A stretch of 64,000 nucleotides of DNA from Comamonas sp. BIGb0152 (lineage in GTDB: Bacteria > Pseudomonadota > Gammaproteobacteria > Burkholderiales > Burkholderiaceae_C): positions 124,001-188,000 of the forward strand of contig NZ_JANUDY010000003.1 in NCBI RefSeq assembly GCF_024809975.1, in the 5' to 3' direction. The notes under the pieces were generated by a model. It searched no databases, had not been told where the DNA came from, and was given only the letters and a program-made list of their open reading frames with translations. The position numbers were made by a program, and so were the translations under genes. Below, one piece after another: positions 8,801 to 17,440 of the stretch (positions are counted from its first letter, which is position 1; every line of letters starts with the position of its first letter).

Positions 8801-9234
8801 ACCGCCTAAACACCGCCCAACCCGTTGTCAATGCTGAAATCTTTGCCCGCCGCGTCACCGCTCGGCTGAGCGAAGGGCAGGCCGATCTCGACTACGACAT
8901 CAGCGAACGTTTGCGAGCGGCTCGGGAGCGCGCGCTGTCACGCCGCAAGGTCGTGGCCGTGCCCGCCATCGCACGCCAGCCCCAGCAAGAAGCAGCAGCC
9001 TCCTCGGGCAAACGCAATTGGTGGCGCGCCGTGGTGTCAGCCGTGCCGCTGAGCGCCATGGTTGCCGGTCTGGCCTTCTTCAACGGCGTGCAAGCCGATG
9101 AAGGCGCCAGCGAAATGGCCGAGTACGACGCGACACTGCTGGCTGACGAGCTGCCGCCAAGCGCCTATACTGATCCTGGTTTTACCCAGTTTCTGAAGAT
9201 TGCTGCCCAAAAGCAGCCCACTGACAAGCGTTGA
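8797..9234 (+). CDS. DUF3619-type single-span membrane protein, candidate anti-sigma factor
   Basis: 145 residues, starting at the ATGA overlap with the sigma gene. The N-terminal ~75 residues are hydrophilic and basic (cytoplasmic), followed by one hydrophobic segment near residues 78-95 and an acidic ~45-residue tail that would be periplasmic. Size, position and the conserved EYDATLLADELPPSAYTDPGFTQFL tail fit the Burkholderiales DUF3619 family as I remember it. A sigma gene coupled to a one-helix membrane protein is the usual sigma/anti-sigma arrangement. No zinc-binding HxxxCxxC motif is present, so it would not be a ZAS-type anti-sigma. Confidence 0.7.
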   Translation: MNRLNTAQPVVNAEIFARRVTARLSEGQADLDYDISERLRAARERALSRRKVVAVPAIARQPQQEAAASSGKRNWWRAVVSAVPLSAMVAGLAFFNGVQADEGASEMAEYDATLLADELPPSAYTDPGFTQFLKIAAQKQPTDKR

Positions 9235-10148
9235 GACACGATTACGATAACGACGAGGTAGCCGGCAGCACGCCCGCCCCTTCGACACTCCCTGTCATAG
9301 CAGCCAGTATTTTGCTGGCTGCTTTTGCTGTTGTGGGCCTGTATGCCGGCAACAAGGCCAGCAATATCTATGGCAGTGCCGCCAGCGACCTGGTCAGCGC
9401 CAACAGCGTGACCCGCTCCACCAGCCCCCGCAACGAAGGCCCCAGTTGGGACGCGCTGGACGACGACCAGCGGACGATACTGGCGCCGCTGGAAGAGCAG
9501 TGGAACTGGCTGACCACCCAGCAAAAAAGCCGCTGGACCATGATTGCCGACAGCTTTGACGATTTTTCGCCCGAAGAACAGTTGCGCATTGCCGAGCACA
9601 TGAAGGAATGGGCCAAGTTCAGCCTGTCCGACCAGAGCCGCGCCCGGCTGAACTACTCCAACATCAGCAGCCTGTCGGCCGAAGAAAAACGCCAACTTTG
9701 GGAAGACTACCAGGCCTTGAGTGCCCGGGAGCGCCGGCGTCTGGCCCAGGGCAGCGCGCTCTACCCCGGTGGCGTGGCCTTGGCACCGCGCCCTACGGCC
9801 CGCAGCACGGGCCGCCTGGTGCGGGTGCCCGCTGCCGCCATCAACCCCAACCGCGCCAACCCGCCCAAGATTCTGCCGCCGCCCGAAATCCGCGTGCAGT
9901 CGCGTGGCATGGTCACCCCCGTGGAAGTGGGACCCTTGAGCGGTCCGGCGCCCGCACCGCCACCGGCCCCAAACACGCATGCTGCACCCGCGCCCGCGCC
10001 TGCAGCACCGGCGGTGGAAATTGCGCCCATCCAGATGCCCGCACCGGTCACCCCCTCCCCCCTGCCCCCGCTGGAGGGGCAGAGCCGCCCACCGGCTGGC
10101 GAATCGCAGTCGCGCACCAGCGACAGCCCTGTGCACCCGCCCACCTGA
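9231..10148 (+). CDS. DUF3106-containing membrane-anchored protein
   Basis: 305 residues. It begins at TTG 9231, which overlaps the stop of the preceding gene (TTGA), so translation is probably coupled. One hydrophobic anchor lies near residues 22-40. It is followed by a helical DUF3106-like region (SWDALDDDQRTILAPLEEQWN, LTTQQKSRW, FSPEEQLRIAEHMKEWAKFS, LSAEEKRQLWEDYQALSARERRRL). The ~150-residue C-terminal tail is rich in Pro and Ala and likely disordered in the periplasm. The conserved W/L-rich helices resemble Spy/CpxP-type periplasmic sensors in spacing, which would suit envelope sensing, but this resemblance is only inferred. Confidence 0.7.
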   Translation: MRHDYDNDEVAGSTPAPSTLPVIAASILLAAFAVVGLYAGNKASNIYGSAASDLVSANSVTRSTSPRNEGPSWDALDDDQRTILAPLEEQWNWLTTQQKSRWTMIADSFDDFSPEEQLRIAEHMKEWAKFSLSDQSRARLNYSNISSLSAEEKRQLWEDYQALSARERRRLAQGSALYPGGVALAPRPTARSTGRLVRVPAAAINPNRANPPKILPPPEIRVQSRGMVTPVEVGPLSGPAPAPPPAPNTHAAPAPAPAAPAVEIAPIQMPAPVTPSPLPPLEGQSRPPAGESQSRTSDSPVHPPT

Positions 10149-10158
10149 TACTGGCAGC

Positions 10159-10728
10159 ATGCAGCCCGACACCCGCCCAGCAGCGCAGCCCCCCAGCCCC
10201 ACGGCCACCAACCCATTGTTGCGCGCACCACGTCTGGCGCGGCGCATGGCCTGCTGGCTCTACGAGGGCATGCTGATGTTCGGCGTGGTCTTCATGGCCG
10301 GTTACCTCCACAGCGCGCTGAGCCAGTCGCGCCATGCGCTGGACAACCGCCACGGCCTGCAGCTGTTCCTGTTCATCATCTTTGGCATCTACTTCAGCTG
10401 GTTCTGGCACAAAGGCCAGACCCTGGCGATGAAGACCTGGCATATCCGCATCGTCAGCCGCAGCGGCCAGCCTTTGACGCAGGGCCGCGCACTGCTGCGC
10501 TACGTTTGCAGCTGGCTGTGGTTTCTGCCCCCTCTGGTGCTGAGCCTGCCCTTTGGCCTGCCGGTGCGTGAAATCCTGGTCTTGCTCAGCGGCTGGGTCG
10601 TACTCTGGGCGCTGGCCAGCCGGCTGCATCCGCAAGGCCAGTTCTGGCACGATGCCCTGGCCGGCACATGCCTGGTCAGCGCCGAGCGCCCTGCCCCGAC
10701 CCTGCCCACACCCCGCCCGTCGGCATAG
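10159..10728 (+). CDS. RDD family membrane protein
   Basis: 189 residues from ATG 10159. The RDD domain has an N-terminal LARRMACWLYEGMLMFGVVF segment in place of the canonical R-D-D. Further hydrophobic segments include FLFIIFGIYFSWFW and LWFLPPLVLSLPFG, and the typical QTLAMKTWHIRIV motif follows the second helix. The function of RDD proteins is mostly unknown; some are linked to ion or Na+/H+ homeostasis. It lies 10 nt after the DUF3106 gene and so belongs to the sigma operon. The start is uncertain because no good ribosome-binding site is visible. Confidence 0.8.
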   Translation: MQPDTRPAAQPPSPTATNPLLRAPRLARRMACWLYEGMLMFGVVFMAGYLHSALSQSRHALDNRHGLQLFLFIIFGIYFSWFWHKGQTLAMKTWHIRIVSRSGQPLTQGRALLRYVCSWLWFLPPLVLSLPFGLPVREILVLLSGWVVLWALASRLHPQGQFWHDALAGTCLVSAERPAPTLPTPRPSA

Positions 10729-10842
10729 GCCGCTGCCCCGCCACGGCCTGCTGTGGCGGCGGATGCAAAAATGGAGCGCCCGCCGGCAATGCTGCAGTGC
10801 AATAATGTGGTCTGCTTGGCCCCGCCTATGCCATGATGGCGC

Positions 10843-11304
10843 ATGACCATGCCCCCCATGAACCAGCCCGATCCCCACCCAGCCGCAGACCCCACCACGC
10901 CAGCGCACAGCCTGGCTGACATCCATGCCGCCAATCCGCAAAAAAGCCGCAGCGGCCTGACACGGGTCTGGCATGCAGCCGGTTATTCGCTGCAGGGTTT
11001 GCGCGCAGGTTGGGCTGAAAAAGCCTTTCGCCTGGAGGCCATGCTGGCCCTGGTGCTGCTGCCGGTGTCCATCTGGCTGGCCCGGGATTGGCGCGAATGG
11101 GCCCTGCTGATCATCCCGGTTTTCCTGGTGCTGATCGCCGAGCTGCTCAACACTGGCATCGAGATGGCGATGGACCGTTTTGGCCCCGAATGGCATGTGC
11201 TGGCCAAGAAGGCCAAAGACATGGGCAGTGCGGCCGTGTTCCTGGCCCTGGTGCTGTGCGCAGCGGTATGGCTCCCTGCCTTGTATGAAAGATTGCTGAA
11301 ATGA
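10843..11304 (+). CDS. dgkA: Diacylglycerol kinase (prokaryotic DgkA type)
   Basis: Phosphorylates diacylglycerol to phosphatidate in the inner membrane, recycling lipid by-products. 153 residues, longer than the ~120 of E. coli because of a ~35-residue polar N-terminal extension. The catalytic signature AELLNTGIEMAMDR is present near residues 100-113, followed by LAKKAKDMGSAAV. Three hydrophobic segments are seen. Several in-frame ATGs (10843, 10849, 10858) make the start uncertain. Its stop overlaps the next gene by 4 nt (ATGA). Confidence 0.92.
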   Translation: MTMPPMNQPDPHPAADPTTPAHSLADIHAANPQKSRSGLTRVWHAAGYSLQGLRAGWAEKAFRLEAMLALVLLPVSIWLARDWREWALLIIPVFLVLIAELLNTGIEMAMDRFGPEWHVLAKKAKDMGSAAVFLALVLCAAVWLPALYERLLK

Positions 11305-11897
11305 CAAATTCCCCTAGCTTCTCGATGTGTGTTTACTGCGGCTCGCGCCCCGGCAAGCTCGATGCCTTTGGCGCCGCAGCGCAGGCGGTGGGTCACTGGA
11401 TCGGCAGCCACGGCGGCCAGCTGGTCTACGGCGGTGGCAAATCCGGCCTGATGGGCACGGTAGCCCGTGCCACGCGCGAGGCGGGCGGCCGGGTGGTCGG
11501 CGTGATTCCCAAGGCCTTGGTGGACCGTGAACTGGCCAACGAGCTGTGTGACGAGCTGCATGTGGTCACTACCATGCATGAGCGCAAGGCCATGATGGCC
11601 GAGCGCAGCAATGCCTTTATCGCCATCCCCGGCGGCATCGGCACCTTTGAAGAGCTGTATGAGATCTGGACCTGGCGCCAGCTGGGCTACCACGACAAGC
11701 CCATTGGCATCCTCAATGCCCATGGCTACTACGACGGCATGCTGCAGTTTCTGCAGCAGTGCGTAGGCCAGGGCTTTATGGACGACTGGCAGATGGGCCT
11801 GATCAAGAGCGGCATTGACCATGGCGCCTTGCTCGAGCAGCTGGTGGAAGAAGCCGGTCTGTCGCGCCAAAGCGATTCCCTGCGCGAAGTCATTTAA
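11301..11897 (+). CDS. LOG-family nucleoside 5'-monophosphate phosphoribohydrolase (TIGR00730)
   Basis: 198-residue Rossmann-fold protein with the LOG signature PGGIGTFEELYEIWTW near residues 109-124 and the early CVYCGSRPG and GGGKSGLMG motifs. The family hydrolyses nucleoside monophosphates (cytokinin ribotides in plants and some bacteria, AMP in others) to base and ribose 5-phosphate. In this context a housekeeping nucleotide-hydrolase role is more likely than cytokinin synthesis, since no prenyltransferase gene is nearby. It starts within the dgkA stop codon, so the two are probably co-translated. Confidence 0.88.
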   Translation: MTNSPSFSMCVYCGSRPGKLDAFGAAAQAVGHWIGSHGGQLVYGGGKSGLMGTVARATREAGGRVVGVIPKALVDRELANELCDELHVVTTMHERKAMMAERSNAFIAIPGGIGTFEELYEIWTWRQLGYHDKPIGILNAHGYYDGMLQFLQQCVGQGFMDDWQMGLIKSGIDHGALLEQLVEEAGLSRQSDSLREVI

Positions 11898-11906
11898 GGC
11901 AGCATG

Positions 11907-11934
11907 AAAAAAGCGGCCCTTGTGCAGGGCCGCT
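11907..11934 (-). terminator. Terminator downstream of the MHS transporter
   Basis: AGCGGCCCT-TGTGC-AGGGCCGCT is a perfect 9-bp stem, followed by six T on the minus strand. It serves the convergent transporter gene ending at 12000. On the plus strand no T-run follows, so it would end the LOG transcript poorly. Confidence 0.75.
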
Positions 11935-11999
11935 GTGGGTGCTTTGCCACCTGCGGTCAGCCGGTATGAGGCCGACCGTCAGCCGCTGTCAGGCATGGC

Positions 12000-13298
12000 T
12001 CAGTCGTTGTCCGCCACGGTCTTGGCAAACGCAATACCAATCAGCGATATCACGGCCGTGCCCAAGATGTACCAGGCCACCGGTACCCAGGAGCCGTTGT
12101 ACTTGTTGAGCAACCAGGTGGCCAGCAAAGGGGCCGTGCCGCCGGCCAAGGCCGCACCAATCTGGTAGCCCAGGGTGATGCCGGTATAGCGCACGCGGGT
12201 CGAGAAGATCTCCGAGAATAAGGTGCCCAGCACTGCCGTAATAGGGGCCCAAACAAGACCCAGGCCAATCACGGTCGCGATCACCAGCGAAGTCATCGTG
12301 CGCTGCTCCAGCAGCATGAAGTACGGGAAGGTGAAGGCAGCCATCACCAAGGTGCCTGCGACAAACATGCGCTTGCGGCCAATGCTGTCGGACAGGCGCC
12401 CCATGATGGGGATCATCACGGTAGTCAGCAAGGTGGCAATGGTGACCGCATTGAGCACCGAGATGCGCTCAAAGCCCAGGCTGGCCGTGCCGTAGCTGAC
12501 GATGAAGGTCGAGAAGATATAGAACGGCGCAGTCTCCACAAACTTGATGGCCACCGCCACCAGCACCGCACGCCAGTGGTAGCGCAGGGTCTCGACCAAG
12601 GGGATCTTGGCCACATTGCCGCTGGCCTTGGCCTGCTTGAATGCCGGGGTCTCATCAATCCCCTTGCGGATCCACAGGCCCAGGAACACCAGCACGGCGC
12701 TCAGCAAAAAGGGAACGCGCCAGCCCCAGGCCAGAAACTGCTCATCGGGCAAGGTGCTCATCAAGGTGATGGACAGCGTTGCCAGCACCATGCCGATGGT
12801 CACACCCATCTGCGGCACGCTGCCAAACAGGCCTTTGCGGTTCTTCGGCGCATATTCGTAGGCCAGCAACAAGGCCCCGCCCCATTCGCCACCAATGCCC
12901 AGGCCTTGCACCAGGCGCAGCACGATCAGCAAGATGGGCGCCCAGATGCCGATCTGCTCGTAGCCCGGCAGCAGGCCGATCAGCACCGTCGCGCCGCCCA
13001 TCAAGGACAGGGTGATCACCAAGGTCTTTTTGCGCCCGATGCGGTCACCAATGTGCGAGAAGATGAAGCCGCCCAGCGGGCGGACAAAGAAGGTCAGCGA
13101 GAACGTCAGGTAAGACAGCATCAGCCCCACGACCGGGTCGGCCGTCGGGAAGAACACCTTGCCAAACACCAGGGCTGCGGTGGTGGCGTACAAAAAGTAA
13201 TCAAACCACTCGATGGAGCTGCCCATCAGACTGGCAATCAGTACTCGCTTATTGGTGGCCGCAGTCGTCGCTGCAGGCTCGGTCGTAGAGGTGCGCAT
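12000..13298 (-). CDS. MFS transporter, metabolite:H+ symporter (MHS) family
   Basis: 432-residue transporter with 12 predicted helices, from ATG 13298 (an in-frame TTG 24 nt upstream is less likely). MHS-family hallmarks are GSSIEWFDYFLYATTAALVF in helix 1, RPLGGFIFSHIGDRIGRKK in the loop 2-3 motif, RLVQGLGIGGEWGGA in helix 4, and a second GRLSDSIGRKR repeat. Relatives (KgtP, ProP, ShiA) import organic acids, betaines or shikimate. The substrate cannot be read from the sequence. Its neighbour is an ornithine cyclodeaminase-like gene on the same strand, 75 nt upstream, so an amino-acid-derived substrate is possible. Confidence 0.9.
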   Translation of the reverse strand: MRTSTTEPAATTAATNKRVLIASLMGSSIEWFDYFLYATTAALVFGKVFFPTADPVVGLMLSYLTFSLTFFVRPLGGFIFSHIGDRIGRKKTLVITLSLMGGATVLIGLLPGYEQIGIWAPILLIVLRLVQGLGIGGEWGGALLLAYEYAPKNRKGLFGSVPQMGVTIGMVLATLSITLMSTLPDEQFLAWGWRVPFLLSAVLVFLGLWIRKGIDETPAFKQAKASGNVAKIPLVETLRYHWRAVLVAVAIKFVETAPFYIFSTFIVSYGTASLGFERISVLNAVTIATLLTTVMIPIMGRLSDSIGRKRMFVAGTLVMAAFTFPYFMLLEQRTMTSLVIATVIGLGLVWAPITAVLGTLFSEIFSTRVRYTGITLGYQIGAALAGGTAPLLATWLLNKYNGSWVPVAWYILGTAVISLIGIAFAKTVADND

Positions 13299-13373
13299 GG
13301 CAGGATGTGAATCAGATAGCAAAAGAAAATGGGAAGGACCGGAGCCCGCAGAGCGGGCCCCCGGCTCAGCGTG

Positions 13374-14324
13374 TCAGCGGCGTGCTGCGGTATAGGCGTC
13401 AAAAGCCAGTGAGGCGGCAGCCAGGTCTTCCAGCGCTGTGCCCACGGCCTTGAACAAGGTGATCTCATCGGCACGGCTGCGGCCCGCATGCTGGCCCCGG
13501 CACAGCTGCTCCAAGGTGGCGGCCAGCTGGCGCTTGTCCCAGCTGCCGCTGGCGATGGGCGCAAGGATATCGCCCGCCTTCGTCAGCGCCTCAGGGGTAT
13601 CCACAAACACAGTGGCACGGGCAAAGCAGGCATCATCGCTCTCGCGCATCGCGGGCGTAAAGCTGCCGATCAGATCCAGGTGCACGCCCGGTTGCAGCCA
13701 TTCGCCGCGCACCAAGGGTGCCGTGGACAAGGTGGCGCAGCTGATGATGTCAGCCCCGCGCACGGCCTGCTCCAGGTCCGTGGCAACCGAGGCATCCATG
13801 CCCTGTGCCTGCAAGCGCGCCACCATCGCCTGCGCGGCCTCGGGGCGAATATCCCAGACCAGCACCTGCTGGATATCGCGCACACAGCGGTAGGCATCGG
13901 GCAACAAGCTGGCGACGCGGCCGGCACCCAGCACCAGCAAGCGCTGGGCATCGGGCCGGCTGAGCCAGCGCGCAGCCAGCGCGGAGGCCGCTGCCGTGCG
14001 GCGCGAGGTGATGGCATCACCATCCAGCACCGCCAGGGGCGCACCGGTGGCCGCGTCATACAGGATGAACACCGAATGCAGACCGGGCAGGCCCAGCGCC
14101 TGGTTGCCCGGGAAAATGGACACCGTCTTGACCCCTATGCGCTTGCCAGTCTGCCAGGCGGGCATCAGCAGCATGATGCCGTCTTGCGCCGGCGTTGCGC
14201 CGGCAATCGGGTGGTTATGGCGCAAGGGCACTTCGCAGTCCTCGATGAACATCTGCTCAAGGCAGGCTACCAAGGCCGCCATGGGCAGGTGCTGTGTGGT
14301 GTGGGACGGGTCCAGGATCTGCAT
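13374..14324 (-). CDS. Ornithine cyclodeaminase / mu-crystallin family oxidoreductase
   Basis: 316 residues, NAD(P)-dependent. Family features are RIGVKTVSIFPGN near residue 62, VLDGDAITSRRTAAASALAARWLSRPD near 100-125, and the Rossmann LGAGRVA. Members include ornithine cyclodeaminase, alanine dehydrogenase, lysine cyclodeaminase and 1-pyrroline-2-carboxylate reductase; sequence alone does not separate them. It diverges from an XRE-cupin regulator across a 202-bp region with a strong palindrome and precedes an MHS transporter, suggesting a small regulated uptake-and-catabolism unit. Confidence 0.85.
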   Translation of the reverse strand: MQILDPSHTTQHLPMAALVACLEQMFIEDCEVPLRHNHPIAGATPAQDGIMLLMPAWQTGKRIGVKTVSIFPGNQALGLPGLHSVFILYDAATGAPLAVLDGDAITSRRTAAASALAARWLSRPDAQRLLVLGAGRVASLLPDAYRCVRDIQQVLVWDIRPEAAQAMVARLQAQGMDASVATDLEQAVRGADIISCATLSTAPLVRGEWLQPGVHLDLIGSFTPAMRESDDACFARATVFVDTPEALTKAGDILAPIASGSWDKRQLAATLEQLCRGQHAGRSRADEITLFKAVGTALEDLAAASLAFDAYTAARR

Positions 14325-14356
14325 ACGGAGGCGTTGAATATCTACTAAAGAGAAAT

Positions 14357-14376
14357 AATTTTCGTATACGAAATTT
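14357..14376. promoter_or_regulatory. 20-bp palindromic operator candidate
   Basis: AATTTTCGTATACGAAATTT is palindromic except for one mismatched base pair; its core TTTCGTATACGAAA is perfect. It lies 33 bp before the cyclodeaminase-like gene start in a markedly AT-rich patch between that gene and the divergent XRE-cupin regulator, which is the obvious candidate to bind it. Confidence 0.6.
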
Positions 14377-14526
14377 AATGTAAATTAAGAGAAATTTTTT
14401 CCAAATATGCATCTTTTTGCCTAGGGTTTACCCCAGAATCTGAGGCAAAAAGCGGCAACAGCCACTGCCGCCTCCCACCGGCCTGCACACTGCCACCTAC
14501 ACTGGCGTGCACCACAAGAGCCCCCT

Positions 14527-15141
14527 ATGCCCCACGCCCCCTTGCCCCACCACAACACTGGCACCGATGCCACCACCGATGTGCTGGCCACCAAACTGCG
14601 CCTGCTGCGGCGCAACGCCGATCTCACCTTGCAGCAGCTGAGCCAGCGCTGCGGCATCTCCGCGTCTGCGCTGTCCAAGATCGAGCACGGCCAACTCTCC
14701 CCCACCTATGAAAAGATTGCCGCCCTGGCCCGTGGGCTGGAGGTGGATGTGGGCGAACTCTTCAGCCCCTTGCAACAAGCGGGGCTGCGTGCCCGGCGCA
14801 GCGTCACCCGCCGGGGTGAGGGCTTGGTCCACCCCACGCCGCAGTACGTGTATGCGCTGCTGCATGCCGACCTGGCGGACAAGCGCTTTATCCCGCTGCT
14901 GACCACCATCAAGGCCCATGAGCGCAGCGCCTTTCCCCAGCTGCTCAGCCACGATGGCGAAGAGATGCTGTATGTGCTGCAAGGCACCGTGGTGGTGCAT
15001 ACCGACAGCTATGCGCCGCTGGAGCTCCATGCAGGCGACTCCTGCTACTTCGACAGCGTCATGGGCCATGCCTGCATCTCCGGCGGGGGGGAGGATGCGC
15101 AAGTGCTGTGGATCTGCTCGCACGCCACGATCAAGCCTTGA
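14527..15141 (+). CDS. XRE-family regulator with C-terminal cupin
   Basis: 204 residues. The helix-turn-helix near residues 20-75 is seen as KLRLLRRNADLTLQQLSQRCGISASALSKIEHGQLSPTYEKI. A cupin_2 sensor follows near residues 125-195 (HDGEEMLYVLQGTVVVHTD, LHAGDSCYFDSVMGHA). Such proteins usually repress an adjacent catabolic or transport unit and respond to a small ligand bound in the cupin barrel. The divergent ornithine cyclodeaminase-like gene and the shared palindrome at 14357-14376 suggest local control. A terminator follows at 15164-15194. Confidence 0.88.
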   Translation: MPHAPLPHHNTGTDATTDVLATKLRLLRRNADLTLQQLSQRCGISASALSKIEHGQLSPTYEKIAALARGLEVDVGELFSPLQQAGLRARRSVTRRGEGLVHPTPQYVYALLHADLADKRFIPLLTTIKAHERSAFPQLLSHDGEEMLYVLQGTVVVHTDSYAPLELHAGDSCYFDSVMGHACISGGGEDAQVLWICSHATIKP

Positions 15142-15163
15142 TGCCAGGACAGATCCGGGCATG

Positions 15164-15194
15164 AAAAAAGCGCCTAGGTCACCAGGCGCTTTTT
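15164..15194. terminator. Bidirectional terminator between XRE-cupin gene and glnB
   Basis: AAAAAAGCGCCT and AGGCGCTTTTT flank an 8-nt loop. The stem carries A- and T-runs on both sides, so it can terminate both convergent transcripts. Confidence 0.85.
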
Positions 15195-15217
15195 GCGGGA
15201 CAGAGGTACGGCTGGGA

Positions 15218-15625
<408 letters not shown>

Positions 15626-15689
15626 TCAAGATTCCGCCGCCAGCACCTCCGGGGCCAAATCTCCCGGCACCGGCTGGCGACGGCTCTGG

Positions 15690-17147
15690 CTAGGCGCCAT
15701 CCAGACGCAAGTCCAACCTAGCGGCCAGCGCCTGGCTCTGCGCATTGAGGCCCCGCACCTGCACGGCGCTGCCATGCTTGCGCAGGCGTTCACGGACCTT
15801 GGCAAGCGCCTGCACGGCGGTGATATCCCAGAGATGCGCCTGGCCCATGTCGATGCACACGGGCCGGCCTTCGATCTCGCGCACATCAAAGGCATCCACC
15901 AGCAAATCGGCCGAGGCAAAAAACACCTGGCCGCGCACCGCATACACCAGCTGCGCATCCCCACTGCGCTCTATCTGCAGCAGCTTGGAGACCTTGAACA
16001 TAAAGAACACGCCGCTGAGCAGCACGCCCACCGCCACACCGGCGGCCAGGTTGTGGGTGGCGATGGTGACCACCACGGTGGCCAGCATGACCAGGCTCGA
16101 CAGCTTGGGATGCCTGAGCAGCGCGCGGGCCGATCCCCAGTCCAAGGTGGAGGCCGACACCATGACCATGATCGCCACCAGCGCCACCACCGGGACCTGG
16201 GCCACCCAGGGCTTGAGCAGCACCATCAAACCCAGCAAGAAGGCGCCCGCAAACAAGGTGGACAGCCGACCACGCCCGCCATAGCGCACATTGCTCACGC
16301 TCTGGCCGATCATGCCGCAGCCGGCAATGCCGCCAAAGCAACTGGCCGCTACATTGGCCAGGCCCAGCCCCGTGCATTCGCGGTTCTTGCCGCTGGGCGT
16401 GTCGGTCTGCTCATCCACCACGCTGGCTGTCATCAAGGATTCGAGCAGGCCGACCATCGCAATCGCCAGCGCTGGCAGCGCAATCAGCTGCAAGGTCTGC
16501 AGTGAGAACGGCACATCGGGCAACGACCAGCTGGGCAAGGTATCGGGCAGGTGCCCCAGGTCAGCCACGGTCTTGAGGGGCAGGTCCAGCGCATGGGCCA
16601 CACCCGTCAATACCAAAATGCAGATCAGCGGCGACGGAATGGCCATGCTGATGCGCGGCAGGCCATAGATGATGACCAGGCCCAGCGCCAGCATGGCCCA
16701 GGTGGCGCCATTGGCCCCCAGCAGATGCGGCAGCTGGGCCGCAAAGATCAGAATGGCCAGCGCATTGACAAAGCCGGTGCGCACCGAGCCCGAGACAAAG
16801 CGCAGCAAGACGCCCATGCGCAACCAGCCAAACAGCATCTGCATGGCGCCCGCCAGCAGCCCCGCCGCAAACAGGTACTGCAGGCCATGGGCCTGCACCA
16901 GGGGCGCAGCCACCAACGCGACCGAGCCCGCAGCGGCCGACACCATGGCCGGCCGCCCGCCTGCAAAAGCGATCACGATGCTGATCACAAACGAGGCGAA
17001 CAGACCCACCGAAGGATCCACACCGGCGACAAAAGAAAAGGCAATGACCTCGGGAATCAGTGCAAAGGTGGCCACCGCACCGGCCATCAGCTCGCGCGGC
17101 ACGCTCGGCGCCCACTGGGCGCGAAAATAATGAAGAAAAGGGGACAT
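15690..17147 (-). CDS. SulP family anion transporter with STAS domain
   Basis: 485 residues from ATG 17147 (longer in-frame extensions lack support). About 11-12 membrane segments cover residues 1-390, with the SulP signature region EVIAFSFVAGVDPSVGLFASF near residues 25-45. A STAS domain occupies the C-terminal ~100 residues (VYAVRGQVFFASADLLVDAF, VCIDMGQAHLWDITAVQAL). The family carries sulfate, bicarbonate, chloride or dicarboxylates; substrate is not predictable here. It lies between nadE and glnB on the same strand, but about 290 bp separate it from nadE. Confidence 0.9.
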   Translation of the reverse strand: MSPFLHYFRAQWAPSVPRELMAGAVATFALIPEVIAFSFVAGVDPSVGLFASFVISIVIAFAGGRPAMVSAAAGSVALVAAPLVQAHGLQYLFAAGLLAGAMQMLFGWLRMGVLLRFVSGSVRTGFVNALAILIFAAQLPHLLGANGATWAMLALGLVIIYGLPRISMAIPSPLICILVLTGVAHALDLPLKTVADLGHLPDTLPSWSLPDVPFSLQTLQLIALPALAIAMVGLLESLMTASVVDEQTDTPSGKNRECTGLGLANVAASCFGGIAGCGMIGQSVSNVRYGGRGRLSTLFAGAFLLGLMVLLKPWVAQVPVVALVAIMVMVSASTLDWGSARALLRHPKLSSLVMLATVVVTIATHNLAAGVAVGVLLSGVFFMFKVSKLLQIERSGDAQLVYAVRGQVFFASADLLVDAFDVREIEGRPVCIDMGQAHLWDITAVQALAKVRERLRKHGSAVQVRGLNAQSQALAARLDLRLDGA

Positions 17148-17440
17148 GGCAAAGCGCGCACCCGGCAGCACCGGGTGCAGCTCCAAAAAAAGACGGAGGA
17201 AATGCGGCGGCGCAGGCGGGCCGCGCGATGCCGCAATCAAAGAAAGAGAGGGACGCGCCCCGCCCTATGGCGGATTGAGCCGCGAGAAGCCGGACTGGCG
17301 CGTGGCGACCTGGCGCGCGATGCGTGCGCGCACAAAGCTCAGGAAACGCGCAGCCCCCAGCCGCCCCGCGTCAGGCGCGAGGGATGGGCAGGTACAGCGC
17401 ATCCAGGGCATGGGTAAGACGTGGGGAACGGCCTGGCCGT

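Noticed and set aside
10048..11307. Minus-strand open frame of 419 codons across RDD, dgkA
   Set aside because: Covers two recognisable plus-strand genes and has shadow composition.
17148..17440. A possible gene between nadE and the SulP gene
   Set aside because: Open frames exist on both strands, but none has a ribosome-binding site, conserved motif or plausible composition.
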